Assembly: GCF_019396345.1 (NCBI RefSeq)
Contig: NZ_JAHKRM010000011.1
Coordinates: 186,001 to 250,000 of the forward strand
DNA from: Nonomuraea guangzhouensis
GTDB taxonomy: Bacteria > Actinomycetota > Actinomycetes > Streptosporangiales > Streptosporangiaceae
Length of the DNA stretch: 64,000 bases
Reading direction: 5' to 3'
A program made the translations under genes and the position numbers. The notes under the pieces were generated by a model that ran no database searches, had not been told where the DNA came from, and was given only the letters and a program-made list of their open reading frames with translations. This document shows, piece after piece, positions 7,068 to 15,397 of the stretch (positions are counted from its first letter, which is position 1; every line of letters starts with the position of its first letter).

Positions 7068-8045
7068 ATGACGACCGCCGAACAGTACCGGCGCTTCGCG
7101 TCCATGGAGGCCCGTGGCAGATCGCCGCTGTACGAGCAACTCGCCCTCGGAGTGGCGGACGACCGCGACCTGATCGGGTTGCTGTCCGACCTTCCGCCGG
7201 ACAGGCGGCAACCCAACCTGCTCCTCGCCGCCGCCCGGCACGTCAGCGGAACCCCAGCCGACTACCAGCAGTTCCGGCGGTCCGTCCTCGACAACCGCGA
7301 CGCGGTCGTCGCGACGATGCTCACCCACCGCACCCAGACCAACGAACCGGCTCGGTGCGCCGCGCTGTATCCCCTGCTCGCCGCGCTTCCGCAGCCGCTG
7401 GCGCTGCTGGAGGTCGGCGCCTCGGCCGGCCTGTGCCTGCTGCCCGATCGCTACGGCTACGACTACGACGGCAGCCTGGCCGGGGCGGTGGGCAGCCCGT
7501 TGCGGCTCCGCTGCCACGTCGAGGGCGACCCGCACCCGCACCCGCGCTTCGCCGAGCCGGGGGTGGGGACGGTGACCGTGGCCTGGCGGGCCGGCATCGA
7601 CCTCAATCCTCTCGACGTCACCGATCCAGCCGACGTCCGATGGCTGCGGACCCTGGTCTGGCCCGAACAACACGACCGGCTGGAGCGCCTGAACACCGCG
7701 ATCGCCCTGGCACAAGCCGATCCACCCCGCATCGTGCCCGGAGACCTCAACGCGCGCCTCGGCGAGGTGGCCGCTCAGGCGCCCTCGTACGCCACTCTCG
7801 TCGTCTTCCACACCGCGGTGCTCTATTACGTACCGGACGCCGACCGGACCACGTTCGTGCGGCAGGTCGAACAGCTCGACGCCCACTGGATCTCCCAAGA
7901 AGGGCCGAGCGTCCTGCCGAGCATCGCCGCCCGCCTCCCCCAGCAACCACCGGCGCACACCACCACCAACATCCTCGCGCTCGATCAACAACCGGTCGCG
8001 TTCTCCGCACTGCACGGCGGCTGGCTCCGCTGGCTGACCACGTAG
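7068..8045 (+). CDS. DUF2332 family protein
   Basis: 325 residues, close to the length of DUF2332 proteins of actinobacteria. Recognisable features are the N-terminal FASMEARGRSPLYEQLALGVADD, the central EVGASAGLCLLPDRYGYDYDG, and the late LVVFHTAVLYYV. The glycine-rich EVGASAG strand-loop resembles a Rossmann methyltransferase motif I, and the family is thought to have a methyltransferase-like fold, but no activity is established. It stands alone between the leftward sigma operon and the protease gene. Confidence 0.85.
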   Translation: MTTAEQYRRFASMEARGRSPLYEQLALGVADDRDLIGLLSDLPPDRRQPNLLLAAARHVSGTPADYQQFRRSVLDNRDAVVATMLTHRTQTNEPARCAALYPLLAALPQPLALLEVGASAGLCLLPDRYGYDYDGSLAGAVGSPLRLRCHVEGDPHPHPRFAEPGVGTVTVAWRAGIDLNPLDVTDPADVRWLRTLVWPEQHDRLERLNTAIALAQADPPRIVPGDLNARLGEVAAQAPSYATLVVFHTAVLYYVPDADRTTFVRQVEQLDAHWISQEGPSVLPSIAARLPQQPPAHTTTNILALDQQPVAFSALHGGWLRWLTT

Positions 8046-8156
8046 CTCGCGGCGCAAGGTCCGGGGGCACAGATCGTGCCGGTAATTGGACGAGGAAGGC
8101 ATCGCTCTTCACATGCTCTGATAACTCCCGCAATTGCCAAACACGGGGGTTAACCA

Positions 8157-9434
8157 ATGCAGAAGAACATCCGCTTACGCCTGACAGTCCTGGGGACCGC
8201 CTGTGCGCTGCTGCCCTTTCTGGGCACGGGGGCCGCCACAGCGCAGACCGCCATCGACGACCCGGGCCGTACGGTGCGGGCCACCGACGACCCGGGCGGC
8301 AAGACGCCGACCAGGGACGAGAGCGGCCCGCGCGGGGCGGTGCCCGGCGGGTTCGCCGACTGGAAGGCGCTGTTCACGGAGCAGACCCGGCTGAACGGGG
8401 TGGCCGACCGCATCACCGAGTCGGCCGAGAGCGCCGAAGGGTTCGGGGGAATCGTCGTCGCTCCGGAGAACCACGAGGTTCGCCTGTACTGGCGGGGCAC
8501 GGTGCCGCCCGCCGTACAGACCACGATCGACCAGGGACGGCAGATGGCCCCGGTAGCCGTACTGCCGGCCGCCTACACCAACGCCCAGCTCCTGGAGGAG
8601 GCCGAGAGGTGGGCCGAGGCCGGCCAGGCGAGCGGCGCGGCGCCGCAGCCGGACGGCAGCGGCATCCGGCTTTCGGTCTCCGGGGAGGACACCGACCCGC
8701 AGCAGCTGCAGCGGCCCAGCGGCACCACCGCGCCCATCACCCTGGAAAGGGGAGAGCAGTTCAGTCCCGCCTACAGCAGGCAGGACGACGTGCCCAGCTA
8801 CTACGCGGGCGGCCGGACCTGGAACCAGCAGTCGGGGGCGGGCTGCACCTCGGGCTTCGCGGTCCGCGACAAGTACGGCACGCCCGGGTTCCTCACCGCC
8901 GCTCACTGCGGCAACGTCTGGGACCAGTTCTACGATGGCGGCGGCATCAGCCCGGCGAACTACATGGGCCAGCTGTCCTGGCGCGTCAGCAAACGTGACG
9001 CCGCGATCGTGCTCGGCGACGCGACGGCCAACGTCTTCGACGGCAGCAACACCGCCTCCACCAGCAACAAGGTGGTGGCGCTGTGGAAGGCGCACGTCGG
9101 CAACTTCGTCTGCAACTCCGGGGCCACCTTGGGCGAGAACTGCCTCATCAAGGTGACCGAAACCGGCTGGAGCGGCACGTACACCAACGGCCAGTACGTC
9201 AAGCACATGGTCCGCGCCAAAAGCGTCGTAGGCGGCTGCGCCACCGCGGCCGGTGACAGCGGCGGCCCGGTCTACTCGTACACCAACTGGTTCGACGAGG
9301 TCGCGGCCCAGGGCATCACCTCGGCCCGCAGCAAGCCGGTGTACTGCGGCGGCGCCGACGGCGGCTCCGTGATCGTCTTCTCCCGCGTCTGGGACGTGGA
9401 CCTGGAGTTCGGCGCCAAGCTACAGGTCTGGTAA
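8157..9434 (+). CDS. Secreted streptogrisin-like serine protease (S1 family, with propeptide)
   Basis: 425 residues. A Sec signal peptide (residues 1-~30, ending GAATAQT) leads to a ~170-residue acidic propeptide (SESAEGFGGIVVAPENHEVRLYW is pro-domain-like) and then a chymotrypsin-fold domain starting near YYAGGRTWNQQ. The triad is His250 (TAAHCG), Asp281 (KRDAAIVLGD) and Ser368 (GDSGGPV), and paired cysteines are present. This is the alpha-lytic protease/streptogrisin arrangement, in which the propeptide helps folding and is cleaved. It acts outside the cell. Its 3' end faces a secreted beta-lactamase-fold hydrolase across a shared terminator. Confidence 0.92.
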   Translation: MQKNIRLRLTVLGTACALLPFLGTGAATAQTAIDDPGRTVRATDDPGGKTPTRDESGPRGAVPGGFADWKALFTEQTRLNGVADRITESAESAEGFGGIVVAPENHEVRLYWRGTVPPAVQTTIDQGRQMAPVAVLPAAYTNAQLLEEAERWAEAGQASGAAPQPDGSGIRLSVSGEDTDPQQLQRPSGTTAPITLERGEQFSPAYSRQDDVPSYYAGGRTWNQQSGAGCTSGFAVRDKYGTPGFLTAAHCGNVWDQFYDGGGISPANYMGQLSWRVSKRDAAIVLGDATANVFDGSNTASTSNKVVALWKAHVGNFVCNSGATLGENCLIKVTETGWSGTYTNGQYVKHMVRAKSVVGGCATAAGDSGGPVYSYTNWFDEVAAQGITSARSKPVYCGGADGGSVIVFSRVWDVDLEFGAKLQVW

Positions 9435-9445
9435 CGCACCAGCGG

Positions 9446-9486
9446 GACGGTCACGACGGCACCGGTTCGGTGCCGTCGTGACCGTC
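9446..9486. terminator. Strong bidirectional terminator hairpin
   Basis: Perfect 18-bp arms (9446-9463 and 9469-9486) close a 5-nt loop (GGTTC), between the convergent protease and serine hydrolase genes. It can end transcription from both sides. Confidence 0.8.
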
Positions 9487-9493
9487 GGCATGA

Positions 9494-10930
9494 TCAGTTC
9501 GCGTTGCGCCGGGCGTACCAGGTGGTCTCGTACCGGTCGATCGCCGAACCCAGCTTGGCCAGCTTCTCGGTGAAGGCGACCGGGTAGGTGCCGGGCTCGG
9601 TGGCCGGCCGGTTGGCGTCGACGTACTGGGTGCCGAGGTTGGTGATGGCCACGACGACGTAGTGGCGGCCCGCCTTGCCCGGCAGGGACTTCACGATCCC
9701 CGCGTCGGCTCCCGAGTTGCCGACCCATCCGGTCTTGTGCCCGAACGTGACCTGCGCCTGCTTGTTGCAGGGCCGGACGTCCTTGCCGAACTTGTTGCCC
9801 TCGACCGTCACCGTGCCGTCGGCGGCCACCCACCGCGAGTTCACCCGCTGCGGGATGCCCGCGGTCGGGTAGGCGCTGCCGCACCGGTTGGTGGTGGAGA
9901 GCATGTCGTTGAAGCCCTGCTCGTCGAGCAGCTTCTTGAAGACCTGGCGGGACGCGGCGCTCAGCACCTCGCCGGTGACGGGCTTGCCGTTGGGGGCGGT
10001 CCACGCCGTGCCAGGTACGCCGTTGACCAGCGCGAGCAGCTTGGCCGTGTCCAGCGAGCTCATCGTGACCGGGTTGGACCAGCGGCCGCCGTTGGCCGGG
10101 TTGGTGTTCTTCAGCTGCATGGTCTCCAGGCCCAGGTCCTGGAAGGTCTGGTTGAGCTCGTCCACCGCACCGCGGTCGTGCAGCAGCTTCACCAGCGCGC
10201 AGGTCCCGGCGTTGGAGGAGGAGGTGATCGAGGCGTCCATATAGGCGCCGATGGTGTTGCTCGTCGGCCCGCCGCACAGGCTACTGAGCGTGGTGGGCTG
10301 GTAGTCGTAGGTGTCGTCGAGCTTGATCTCACCCTTGTCCACCAGGCGCAGCACCCCGAAGGTGACCATCAGCTTCAGGACGGAGGCCGGATACGGGAGC
10401 ATGAAGTCGATGGGCGCGTTCTCCCGGCCCGGCACGATGTCGATGGTGCCCTTGCCCTGGTTGGCGTACCATCCCGCGTCGTCCCACTGCCGATACCGCA
10501 CCTGGTCGGTGTGGAAGTTCCGGTCCACCGGCACGGCGATCCCTTGCGGATACTGCGGGCTCATCAGGACCGTGCCGGACGACAGCGGCCGGCCCTGCCG
10601 GTCCAGTTCCAGTACGGTCACGTCGAGTTGCGGCTGCTGGACGATGGGCTTGGGGTCGGCTGCGGCGGCGAACAGCCGGGCGTAGTCAGCGGCCGTCTTC
10701 GCGTCCTTGTCGACCACACCGGCAAGCGCCCGAGCCTGCGGGGATGTCGGCGGCGCCAGGTCGAGGACCTGCTCGAAGCGCTGTTCGTTCATGGCGGCCT
10801 GCAGGAAGGCGGCCACCGCGCCCGTGTCGGCGGTGGCCTGGGCGGGCGGTGTCGCGACGCATAACAGCACAGCGGCGGCGGACAACGCGGCCCCGGCACG
10901 ACGACTCGTTCTGGTGCGGAAGATGGGCAA
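9494..10930 (-). CDS. Secreted serine hydrolase of the class A beta-lactamase / PBP fold
   Basis: 478 residues from the TTG at 10930, which has AGAGGA 9 nt upstream; a GTG at 10960 in the same frame is the alternative but its GGAG is only 1 nt away. A signal peptide (RRAGAALSAAAVLLCVATPPAQA) is followed by catalytic motifs of penicillin-recognising enzymes: SVLK (SxxK), SSN (SxN) and HKTG (KTG). It should be an extracellular acyl-serine enzyme such as a beta-lactamase-like hydrolase or D,D-peptidase. It is longer than classical class A beta-lactamases (~290), owing to an N-terminal extension. Confidence 0.82.
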   Translation of the reverse strand: MPIFRTRTSRRAGAALSAAAVLLCVATPPAQATADTGAVAAFLQAAMNEQRFEQVLDLAPPTSPQARALAGVVDKDAKTAADYARLFAAAADPKPIVQQPQLDVTVLELDRQGRPLSSGTVLMSPQYPQGIAVPVDRNFHTDQVRYRQWDDAGWYANQGKGTIDIVPGRENAPIDFMLPYPASVLKLMVTFGVLRLVDKGEIKLDDTYDYQPTTLSSLCGGPTSNTIGAYMDASITSSSNAGTCALVKLLHDRGAVDELNQTFQDLGLETMQLKNTNPANGGRWSNPVTMSSLDTAKLLALVNGVPGTAWTAPNGKPVTGEVLSAASRQVFKKLLDEQGFNDMLSTTNRCGSAYPTAGIPQRVNSRWVAADGTVTVEGNKFGKDVRPCNKQAQVTFGHKTGWVGNSGADAGIVKSLPGKAGRHYVVVAITNLGTQYVDANRPATEPGTYPVAFTEKLAKLGSAIDRYETTWYARRNAN

Positions 10931-11211
10931 GATTCGTGATCCTCTTCGGTAGATGTTCACGCTCCAGGGATTCAGGCCTGTCGGCCGGCCTGGGCATCGT
11001 CCGTAGAGGGCCCGCTGGTGGCGGACGGCGATCTCAACTCATCGCGCATGACGATTACACCCCTTCATCGAGGCCCCCTTCGATGCAGGTTCGTGACCTT
11101 AACACAGTCTGGATCTTGGTTTCAGGCTGTTCGCCCCTTTCGCCACTCAGGCAAGGCGTGGGAATACCTGATGGAATGTACGGCGGTGTGATCTTTCCTT
11201 AGGCGGAGGCG

Positions 11212-11414
11212 ATGGTGCGGCGGAAGGTGGAGCTGGCCGGCCGGTACCGGCTGGAGGAGCCGCTGGGCCGGGGCGGGATGGGCGAGGTGTGGCGGGGGGT
11301 CGATCTGCGGCTCCGACGTCCGGTCGCCGTCAAGATCCTTCCGTTGACGATCGCGGCGGAACCGACCGGGGTGGCCAGATTCCGGCGAGAGGCCGAGGTC
11401 GCCGCCACGTTGAA
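11212..11414 (+). pseudogene. 5' remnant of a Ser/Thr protein kinase gene
   Basis: The frame opens with RYRLEEPLGRGGMGEVWRG, AVKILPL and RFRREAEVAATLN. These are the glycine-rich loop, the ATP-anchoring lysine and the alpha-C glutamate of a Pkn-type kinase, in order. Kinases continue here with HPHIV or similar, but this frame becomes unrelated after LN near 11414 and stops at 11505. No HRD or DFG motif follows. Only ~68 residues of a ~270-residue kinase domain remain, so the product cannot be active. Confidence 0.8.
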
Positions 11415-11654
11415 TCAATCCTCCTGGACGTGGCAACAGGCTCGCAGGCCACCACCGAGCCGTCGCCGGACGGAGGTTGGCTGGTACGCCAGCACGGGCC
11501 GTTGAAGCTCTGGGATGGCGTCGAGCGGGCGGTCTCGGCCTGGCAGGCGGCGGGCAGACCGCACCGGTCGGGCTTCGGCCTCACCGTCACCAGGCAGGGT
11601 CAGAAGGTGTGGCTCGGCAACCCTAACGGCCCCTCGTGGAACCTGCCCGCCTAG
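11415..11654 (+). pseudogene. 3' remnant of a methyltransferase (PCMT-like) gene
   Basis: In a different frame from the kinase remnant, the stretch from about 11418 reads ILLDVATGSQATT, then GGWLVRQHGPLKLWDGVE, then GFGLTVTRQGQKVWLGNP, ending at 11654. This resembles the C-terminal tail of actinobacterial protein-L-isoaspartate-methyltransferase-like proteins. The catalytic SAM-binding part is absent. The switch of identity at 11414-11418 marks a deletion or recombination joint. Confidence 0.65.
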
Positions 11655-11705
11655 CGCTCCTTATTACGGCAGCCGCCTTCCGGGCTCGCGGGGGGGTGCC
11701 CCGCA

Positions 11706-12524
11706 TCAGAAGCGGTAGCGCGCGACCACGGTGCCCAGCCTGGAAATGGACGTGCTGAGCGCCGCCAAGCGGGTCCACAGGCGCAGGGCCGGCGGATACC
11801 GGGCGATCTCCGGCTCACGAGTGAGCATGATCTCCTCAATGAGCGTCAGCTTGGGATTCCAGCGCACGGGGTCCAGACGGTCGAATCCCGGGGACTTGAA
11901 GAGGGGCTGCAGAAACCGGACGCTGGGGGCGAGTTTCGCGGCCCGGACCGTGAACTTGGTGTAGACGTTGAACGCGATCTCCCCGCTGTGGAGATGGTCG
12001 GTGAGCCGCCGCAGCAGGGCGATCATGTCGGCTTCGGCGAGGAACGCCATCAGCCCGTCGGCGACGATCACGGCGGGACGGTCTGTGGGGAGGCTCTCCA
12101 GCCAGGCCGGGTTGGTCAGGTCCGCGCCGATGGCGTGGACGTGCGGGCGGTCGGGGATGAGCCGTCGCCGGGCGGCGACGACGTCAGGGAAGTCGACGTC
12201 GTACCAGTCGACGGTGGGCGGCGGCTCGATGCGGAACGCCCGCGTGTCCAGCCCGGCGCCCAGGTCGATACCGATCGCGTCGGGGTGGCGGGCGATGAAC
12301 CGCTGCGCGACCTCATCCAGTTTCTTGGCCCGCTGGGCGACTTCGAGGCAGGAAACCCTGGTCCAGCGGAGCTTGTCGTCGGTGTAGCCGGTCTTGCGGA
12401 CGAGCTCGTCGGCCATCGTGTCCCCGAGCACCGGGGCCGGCAGGCGGCTGTCGAACGCCCGGCCGGTCAGAGTGATCCACAGGGTTTCCTCCACCGGGGT
12501 AAGAGCGGGAAGGGGAAGCGTCAC
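11706..12524 (-). CDS. Class I SAM methyltransferase, leucine carboxyl methyltransferase / TcmP-like
   Basis: 272 residues from the GTG at 12524, preceded by AAAGGACGG. The frame stays open further upstream, but that stretch covers the operator and the divergent TetR gene. Features are VEETLWITLTGRA at the N-terminus, IGIDLGAGLDTRAFR (SAM motif I, residues ~94-108), WYDVDFPDVV and VIVADGLMAFL. This is the pattern of the LCM/TcmP family that methylates carboxyl or hydroxyl groups on small molecules. It is divergent from a TetR gene, with a perfect operator between. Confidence 0.88.
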   Translation of the reverse strand: MTLPLPALTPVEETLWITLTGRAFDSRLPAPVLGDTMADELVRKTGYTDDKLRWTRVSCLEVAQRAKKLDEVAQRFIARHPDAIGIDLGAGLDTRAFRIEPPPTVDWYDVDFPDVVAARRRLIPDRPHVHAIGADLTNPAWLESLPTDRPAVIVADGLMAFLAEADMIALLRRLTDHLHSGEIAFNVYTKFTVRAAKLAPSVRFLQPLFKSPGFDRLDPVRWNPKLTLIEEIMLTREPEIARYPPALRLWTRLAALSTSISRLGTVVARYRF

Positions 12525-12550
12525 GGGGTTTCCGTCCTTTCGATCCAATG

Positions 12551-12578
12551 ACACCTGGACTAAAAGTAGTCCAGGTGT
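12551..12578. promoter_or_regulatory. Perfect 28-bp TetR operator
   Basis: ACACCTGGACTA (12551-12562) and TAGTCCAGGTGT (12567-12578) are perfect 12-bp arms around AAAG. The site lies midway between the divergent methyltransferase and TetR starts, so one bound repressor could cover both promoters. Confidence 0.85.
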
Positions 12579-12608
12579 AACCATACTCCTGATATAGGCT
12601 CTCTGGGT

Positions 12609-13214
12609 ATGGCGGACGAGACGAGACGCGAGCGCAAGAAACTCCAGACGAGGCAACTGCTGGTCGACACGGCGCTCAGGCTGTTCGCCGAACAGGGATA
12701 CGAGCAGACCACCATCGCGCAGATCACCCAGGCGGCCGACGTGGCCAAGAAGACGTTCTTCAACCACTTCCCCACGAAGGAAGACGTGCTGTTCGCCGAC
12801 ACCGGCCAGTACGTCCAAGCGGCCGTCGAAGTGATCGGCGAACGAGCGCCGGAGGCACCCGTCTCCGACGTACTGCTCGAGATCTACGAACGAGTCTTCG
12901 CCCGGCGGCTGGCCGAGGAGCCAATCGCCGGGGCCGGCAAGCACCTCGACGACTCGGTCATGAAACTGCCCGCCGTGCAGGCCAAGGCCCTGCATGTGAT
13001 GTTCGATCTCCAGCAGGCGATCGCCGACGCGCTCCTGAAGGCATACCCACGCGTGCTCGACCCGGTCACCGCGGCTGCCGCCGTCGGATCCCTGATGGGC
13101 GCCGCTCAAGCCGCCGGCACGGTCAGCCTCCGCGAGCGCCCCTCGATGGAGGAGTACCTGACCTCGATCCGGCGCGCGATCGACGTCGCCCTCCAGGGGC
13201 TGCGGTCGTTGTAG
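12609..13214 (+). CDS. TetR family transcriptional regulator
   Basis: 201 residues. The helix-turn-helix TIAQITQAADVAKKTFFNHF (residues ~35-54) with the FFNHFP ending identifies a TetR repressor, and the C-terminal helical ligand domain is of normal length. It is divergent from the LCM/TcmP-like methyltransferase and should repress both itself and that gene through the 28-bp operator at 12551-12578. The ligand is unknown, possibly the methyltransferase substrate. Confidence 0.93.
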   Translation: MADETRRERKKLQTRQLLVDTALRLFAEQGYEQTTIAQITQAADVAKKTFFNHFPTKEDVLFADTGQYVQAAVEVIGERAPEAPVSDVLLEIYERVFARRLAEEPIAGAGKHLDDSVMKLPAVQAKALHVMFDLQQAIADALLKAYPRVLDPVTAAAAVGSLMGAAQAAGTVSLRERPSMEEYLTSIRRAIDVALQGLRSL

Positions 13215-13322
13215 GGCCATTGATACGACCACCGCCGCACTTTGCTCCCATCTGTTCACTCTCATAACGCTTTTCCGGTTGCCGACCAAGAAGGGGTGTA
13301 GTCGACGAAGGGAGCACGGCCG

Positions 13323-13883
13323 GTGCGTCGCAGACAGGCGGACATCGCTACAGATCCGGAGGCTTTCGAAGCCTTCTACCGGCGCCACGTCGACGCGATC
13401 ACGTCGTTCCTCGCCCGCCGGGTCGATGATCCGAACACGGTCGCCGACCTGGTGGCGGAGGTCTTTCTCGCGGTGCTCGACTCCGCCCATACGTACCGGC
13501 CCGGGCTCGGCAGCGAGATCGCGTGGCTGTACGGCGTCGCTCGCAACACCCTCTCGGCCGAGCGGCGGCGCGCGTTCAAGGAGACGAGACTGGCCGATCG
13601 CGTAGGCGGACGAAGGCCGCTCGACTCCGACGACGTCGCCGAGCTCGAAGAGCGGATCGACGCGGAGAGCGTGGCCAGGCGGGCCTTCAAGGCCATGGCC
13701 GGATTACCGGACGGTGATCGCGCGATGCTCGAACTGGTCGTCATCGACCAGCTCACGATCAGCGAGGCGGCCACCGCTCTGGGCATCCGGCAGGGGGCCG
13801 CCAGAGCCAGGCTGCACCGCGCTCGCCACACGCTCAGGAACGTGCCGGAGATCGCTCCCTTCGTCATGGAAGGAACACGATGA
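13323..13883 (+). CDS. ECF-type sigma-70 family sigma factor
   Basis: 186 residues from a GTG. Region 2 is FEAFYRRHVDAITSFLARRVDDPNTVADLVAEVFL, and region 4 contains LTISEAATALGIRQGAARARLHRAR as the recognition helix-turn-helix. The RVDDP...DLVAEVF pattern is typical of a large actinobacterial ECF group. The following gene overlaps the stop (ATGA at 13880) and encodes a single-pass membrane protein, so the two are translationally coupled and probably form a regulator/partner pair. Confidence 0.88.
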   Translation: MRRRQADIATDPEAFEAFYRRHVDAITSFLARRVDDPNTVADLVAEVFLAVLDSAHTYRPGLGSEIAWLYGVARNTLSAERRRAFKETRLADRVGGRRPLDSDDVAELEERIDAESVARRAFKAMAGLPDGDRAMLELVVIDQLTISEAATALGIRQGAARARLHRARHTLRNVPEIAPFVMEGTR

Positions 13884-14560
13884 ACTTCAAGGAGCACATG
13901 CTGATGGAACTCAAAGCCGAAATCGTGGCCCGGAACAAGGCCCGACGCCAGCTCGTCAGGCGACGCCTGCTCGCCGGAGGGGCGGTGGCCGCGATCGCGG
14001 CCTCGGCGGCCATCGCGGTGCCGCTCCTGACCGGGTCCGAGACCCCGGCCTACGCGGTCACCAAGAACACCGACGGCACGATCACCCTGAAGATCAACGA
14101 GTTCAGGAACCCGGACCAGGTTGAGAAGGACCTGGACAAACTCGGCGTGACCGCCGACGTCTCCTACCTCAAGCCCGGCACCCGGTGCGCCGACGGCCGC
14201 GGCGAAGGCGAAGGCGCCGCCTCCTTCTCCAAGGAGGAGCTCATGAGCAAGGATCCCGCGGTCAAGAAGAAGATCGAGGAAGCGATCGCGAACTCGCCGA
14301 ACGGCAAGACGTTCAAGCTGGGCAAGGGCCAGGTACAGATCAATCCGCGGTACATCAAGCACGGGCAGACAGCCGTCATGCAGTTCACCGAGAACGCGGA
14401 CCAGACCTCCGGCCCGGAGAAGCCCAGAGCCCTGTGGGAGTTCGGCGGCTACCTCGTCACCGGCCCGGTCAAGCCCTGCAAGGTCATCGCCGACCCGTCC
14501 TGGGACAAGATGCCCGACCCCAAGACGAACCCCGAGGCGTACCCGCCGCCCGGTAGCTGA
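13880..14560 (+). CDS. Single-pass membrane protein, sigma-factor partner
   Basis: 226 residues. A basic cytoplasmic N-terminus of about 30 residues (KARRQLVRRR) is followed by one membrane segment (LLAGGAVAAIAASAAIAVPLL, residues ~34-54) and a lysine-rich extracellular domain with two cysteines (Cys near residue 97 and near residue 202). No zinc anti-sigma motif is present. It is coupled to the sigma gene by an ATGA overlap and has the same layout as the partner genes at 5617 and 17918. A role as anti-sigma or sensor is inferred from context only. Confidence 0.65.
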   Translation: MNFKEHMLMELKAEIVARNKARRQLVRRRLLAGGAVAAIAASAAIAVPLLTGSETPAYAVTKNTDGTITLKINEFRNPDQVEKDLDKLGVTADVSYLKPGTRCADGRGEGEGAASFSKEELMSKDPAVKKKIEEAIANSPNGKTFKLGKGQVQINPRYIKHGQTAVMQFTENADQTSGPEKPRALWEFGGYLVTGPVKPCKVIADPSWDKMPDPKTNPEAYPPPGS

Positions 14561-14567
14561 TCCTCGC

Positions 14568-14611
14568 CGGGCGGTGGGTACGGCAGACGGGGACGCCGTA
14601 CCCACCGCCCG
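14568..14611. terminator. Strong bidirectional terminator hairpin
   Basis: Perfect 17-bp arms (14568-14584 and 14595-14611) enclose a 10-nt loop, between the convergent membrane-protein and LUD-domain genes. Confidence 0.8.
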
Positions 14612-14621
14612 ACGGGTGGTG

Positions 14622-15251
14622 TCAGAATCCGATGGCTTCGCGGAGCAGCAGGACGGTGCCGCGCCCGGGGTGGGGTTCCGCGTTGAGGACGAGAACGCGG
14701 TTGAGAGCACTGGGCACCCCGTAGGCCTCCATGGCGCGCTCGTTCTCCAGCGGGACGCAGTGGTCTTCGATGCGGCGCAGCGCGGTGCTCAGGTCAGGGA
14801 CCACCTTCTGCGCTCCGACGATCCAGATCACGCGGCCCGCGGCGCCCGAGTAGCCGGCCAGCTGGCTTCCGCTGGCCGAGGCAGCCACAAGCGAGCCGGT
14901 CTCGGTGACCGCGGCGACGCTGCCCACAATGACGTCGGGGCAGGCGATCATCCGCCAGATCTCGGCCATTTGGGTGGCGCGGTCCATGGTCACGCTGCGT
15001 GCCTTGACGGAGTCGTATCGCCCGCTGCGGTTGATGTCCTCATCGATGCCGGACAGACGGAGGGTCTCGCTGGCCCCGGTGAACACGCTGGCGCCCTCGG
15101 GAATCAGGTCTTTGACGCGGGCACGCGCGGCGGCGGCGTCATCGAGGATTTCAACGGCGAAATTGTTCGCCCGCAACGCGGCGGCCACCCGCTCCAGGGT
15201 CCGCTCGGCCGCCGGGTCAGTGAACGATGTTGCTGGAGCCGAAGTCGTCAT
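14622..15251 (-). CDS. LUD-domain protein, LutC/YkgG family
   Basis: 209 residues from the ATG at 15251, which has AGGAG 5 nt upstream. The LUD (lactate utilisation) fold is indicated by IPEGASVFTGASETLRLSG, DVIVGSVAAVTETGSLV (the conserved acidic/TETGS loop) and VIWIVGAQKVVPDL. LutC works with LutA and LutB in L-lactate oxidation, but no lutA or lutB is nearby, so this is a stand-alone LUD protein of unknown role. The gene is divergent from an ECF41-type sigma factor, and a complex inverted repeat fills the gap. Confidence 0.85.
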   Translation of the reverse strand: MTTSAPATSFTDPAAERTLERVAAALRANNFAVEILDDAAAARARVKDLIPEGASVFTGASETLRLSGIDEDINRSGRYDSVKARSVTMDRATQMAEIWRMIACPDVIVGSVAAVTETGSLVAASASGSQLAGYSGAAGRVIWIVGAQKVVPDLSTALRRIEDHCVPLENERAMEAYGVPSALNRVLVLNAEPHPGRGTVLLLREAIGF

Positions 15252-15278
15252 GGTGTCTCCTGGCTGGTGTGTTCGTCT

Positions 15279-15357
15279 CTTCGAGTACGACAAGACCGCC
15301 CCGCAGAATGTGAGGCGGGGCGCCGACCTCACATTCCGATGCGGTGTCTTGTCGAAG
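15279..15357. promoter_or_regulatory. Nested inverted repeat between LUD and sigma genes
   Basis: Three paired blocks are nested. AATGTGAGG (15307-15315) pairs with CCTCACATT (15327-15335), CGACAAGAC (15288-15296) with GTCTTGTCG (15346-15354), and the outer CTTCGA (15279-15284) with TCGAAG (15352-15357). The arms look like two diverged inverted copies of one ~30-bp segment. It may hold paired divergent promoters or regulator sites. Confidence 0.55.
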
Positions 15358-15397
15358 TGGTGAAGGCAGAAGAAGCCGAGGAGGGCCGGCGACACCC

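Noticed and set aside
11212..11654. A single chimeric functional kinase-methyltransferase gene
   Set aside because: The two parts are in different reading frames, and both lack catalytic cores.
12525..13490. Upstream extension of the LCM/TcmP-like methyltransferase
   Set aside because: It runs through the 28-bp operator and antisense to the TetR gene; the GTG at 12524 with AAAGGACGG is the sensible start.
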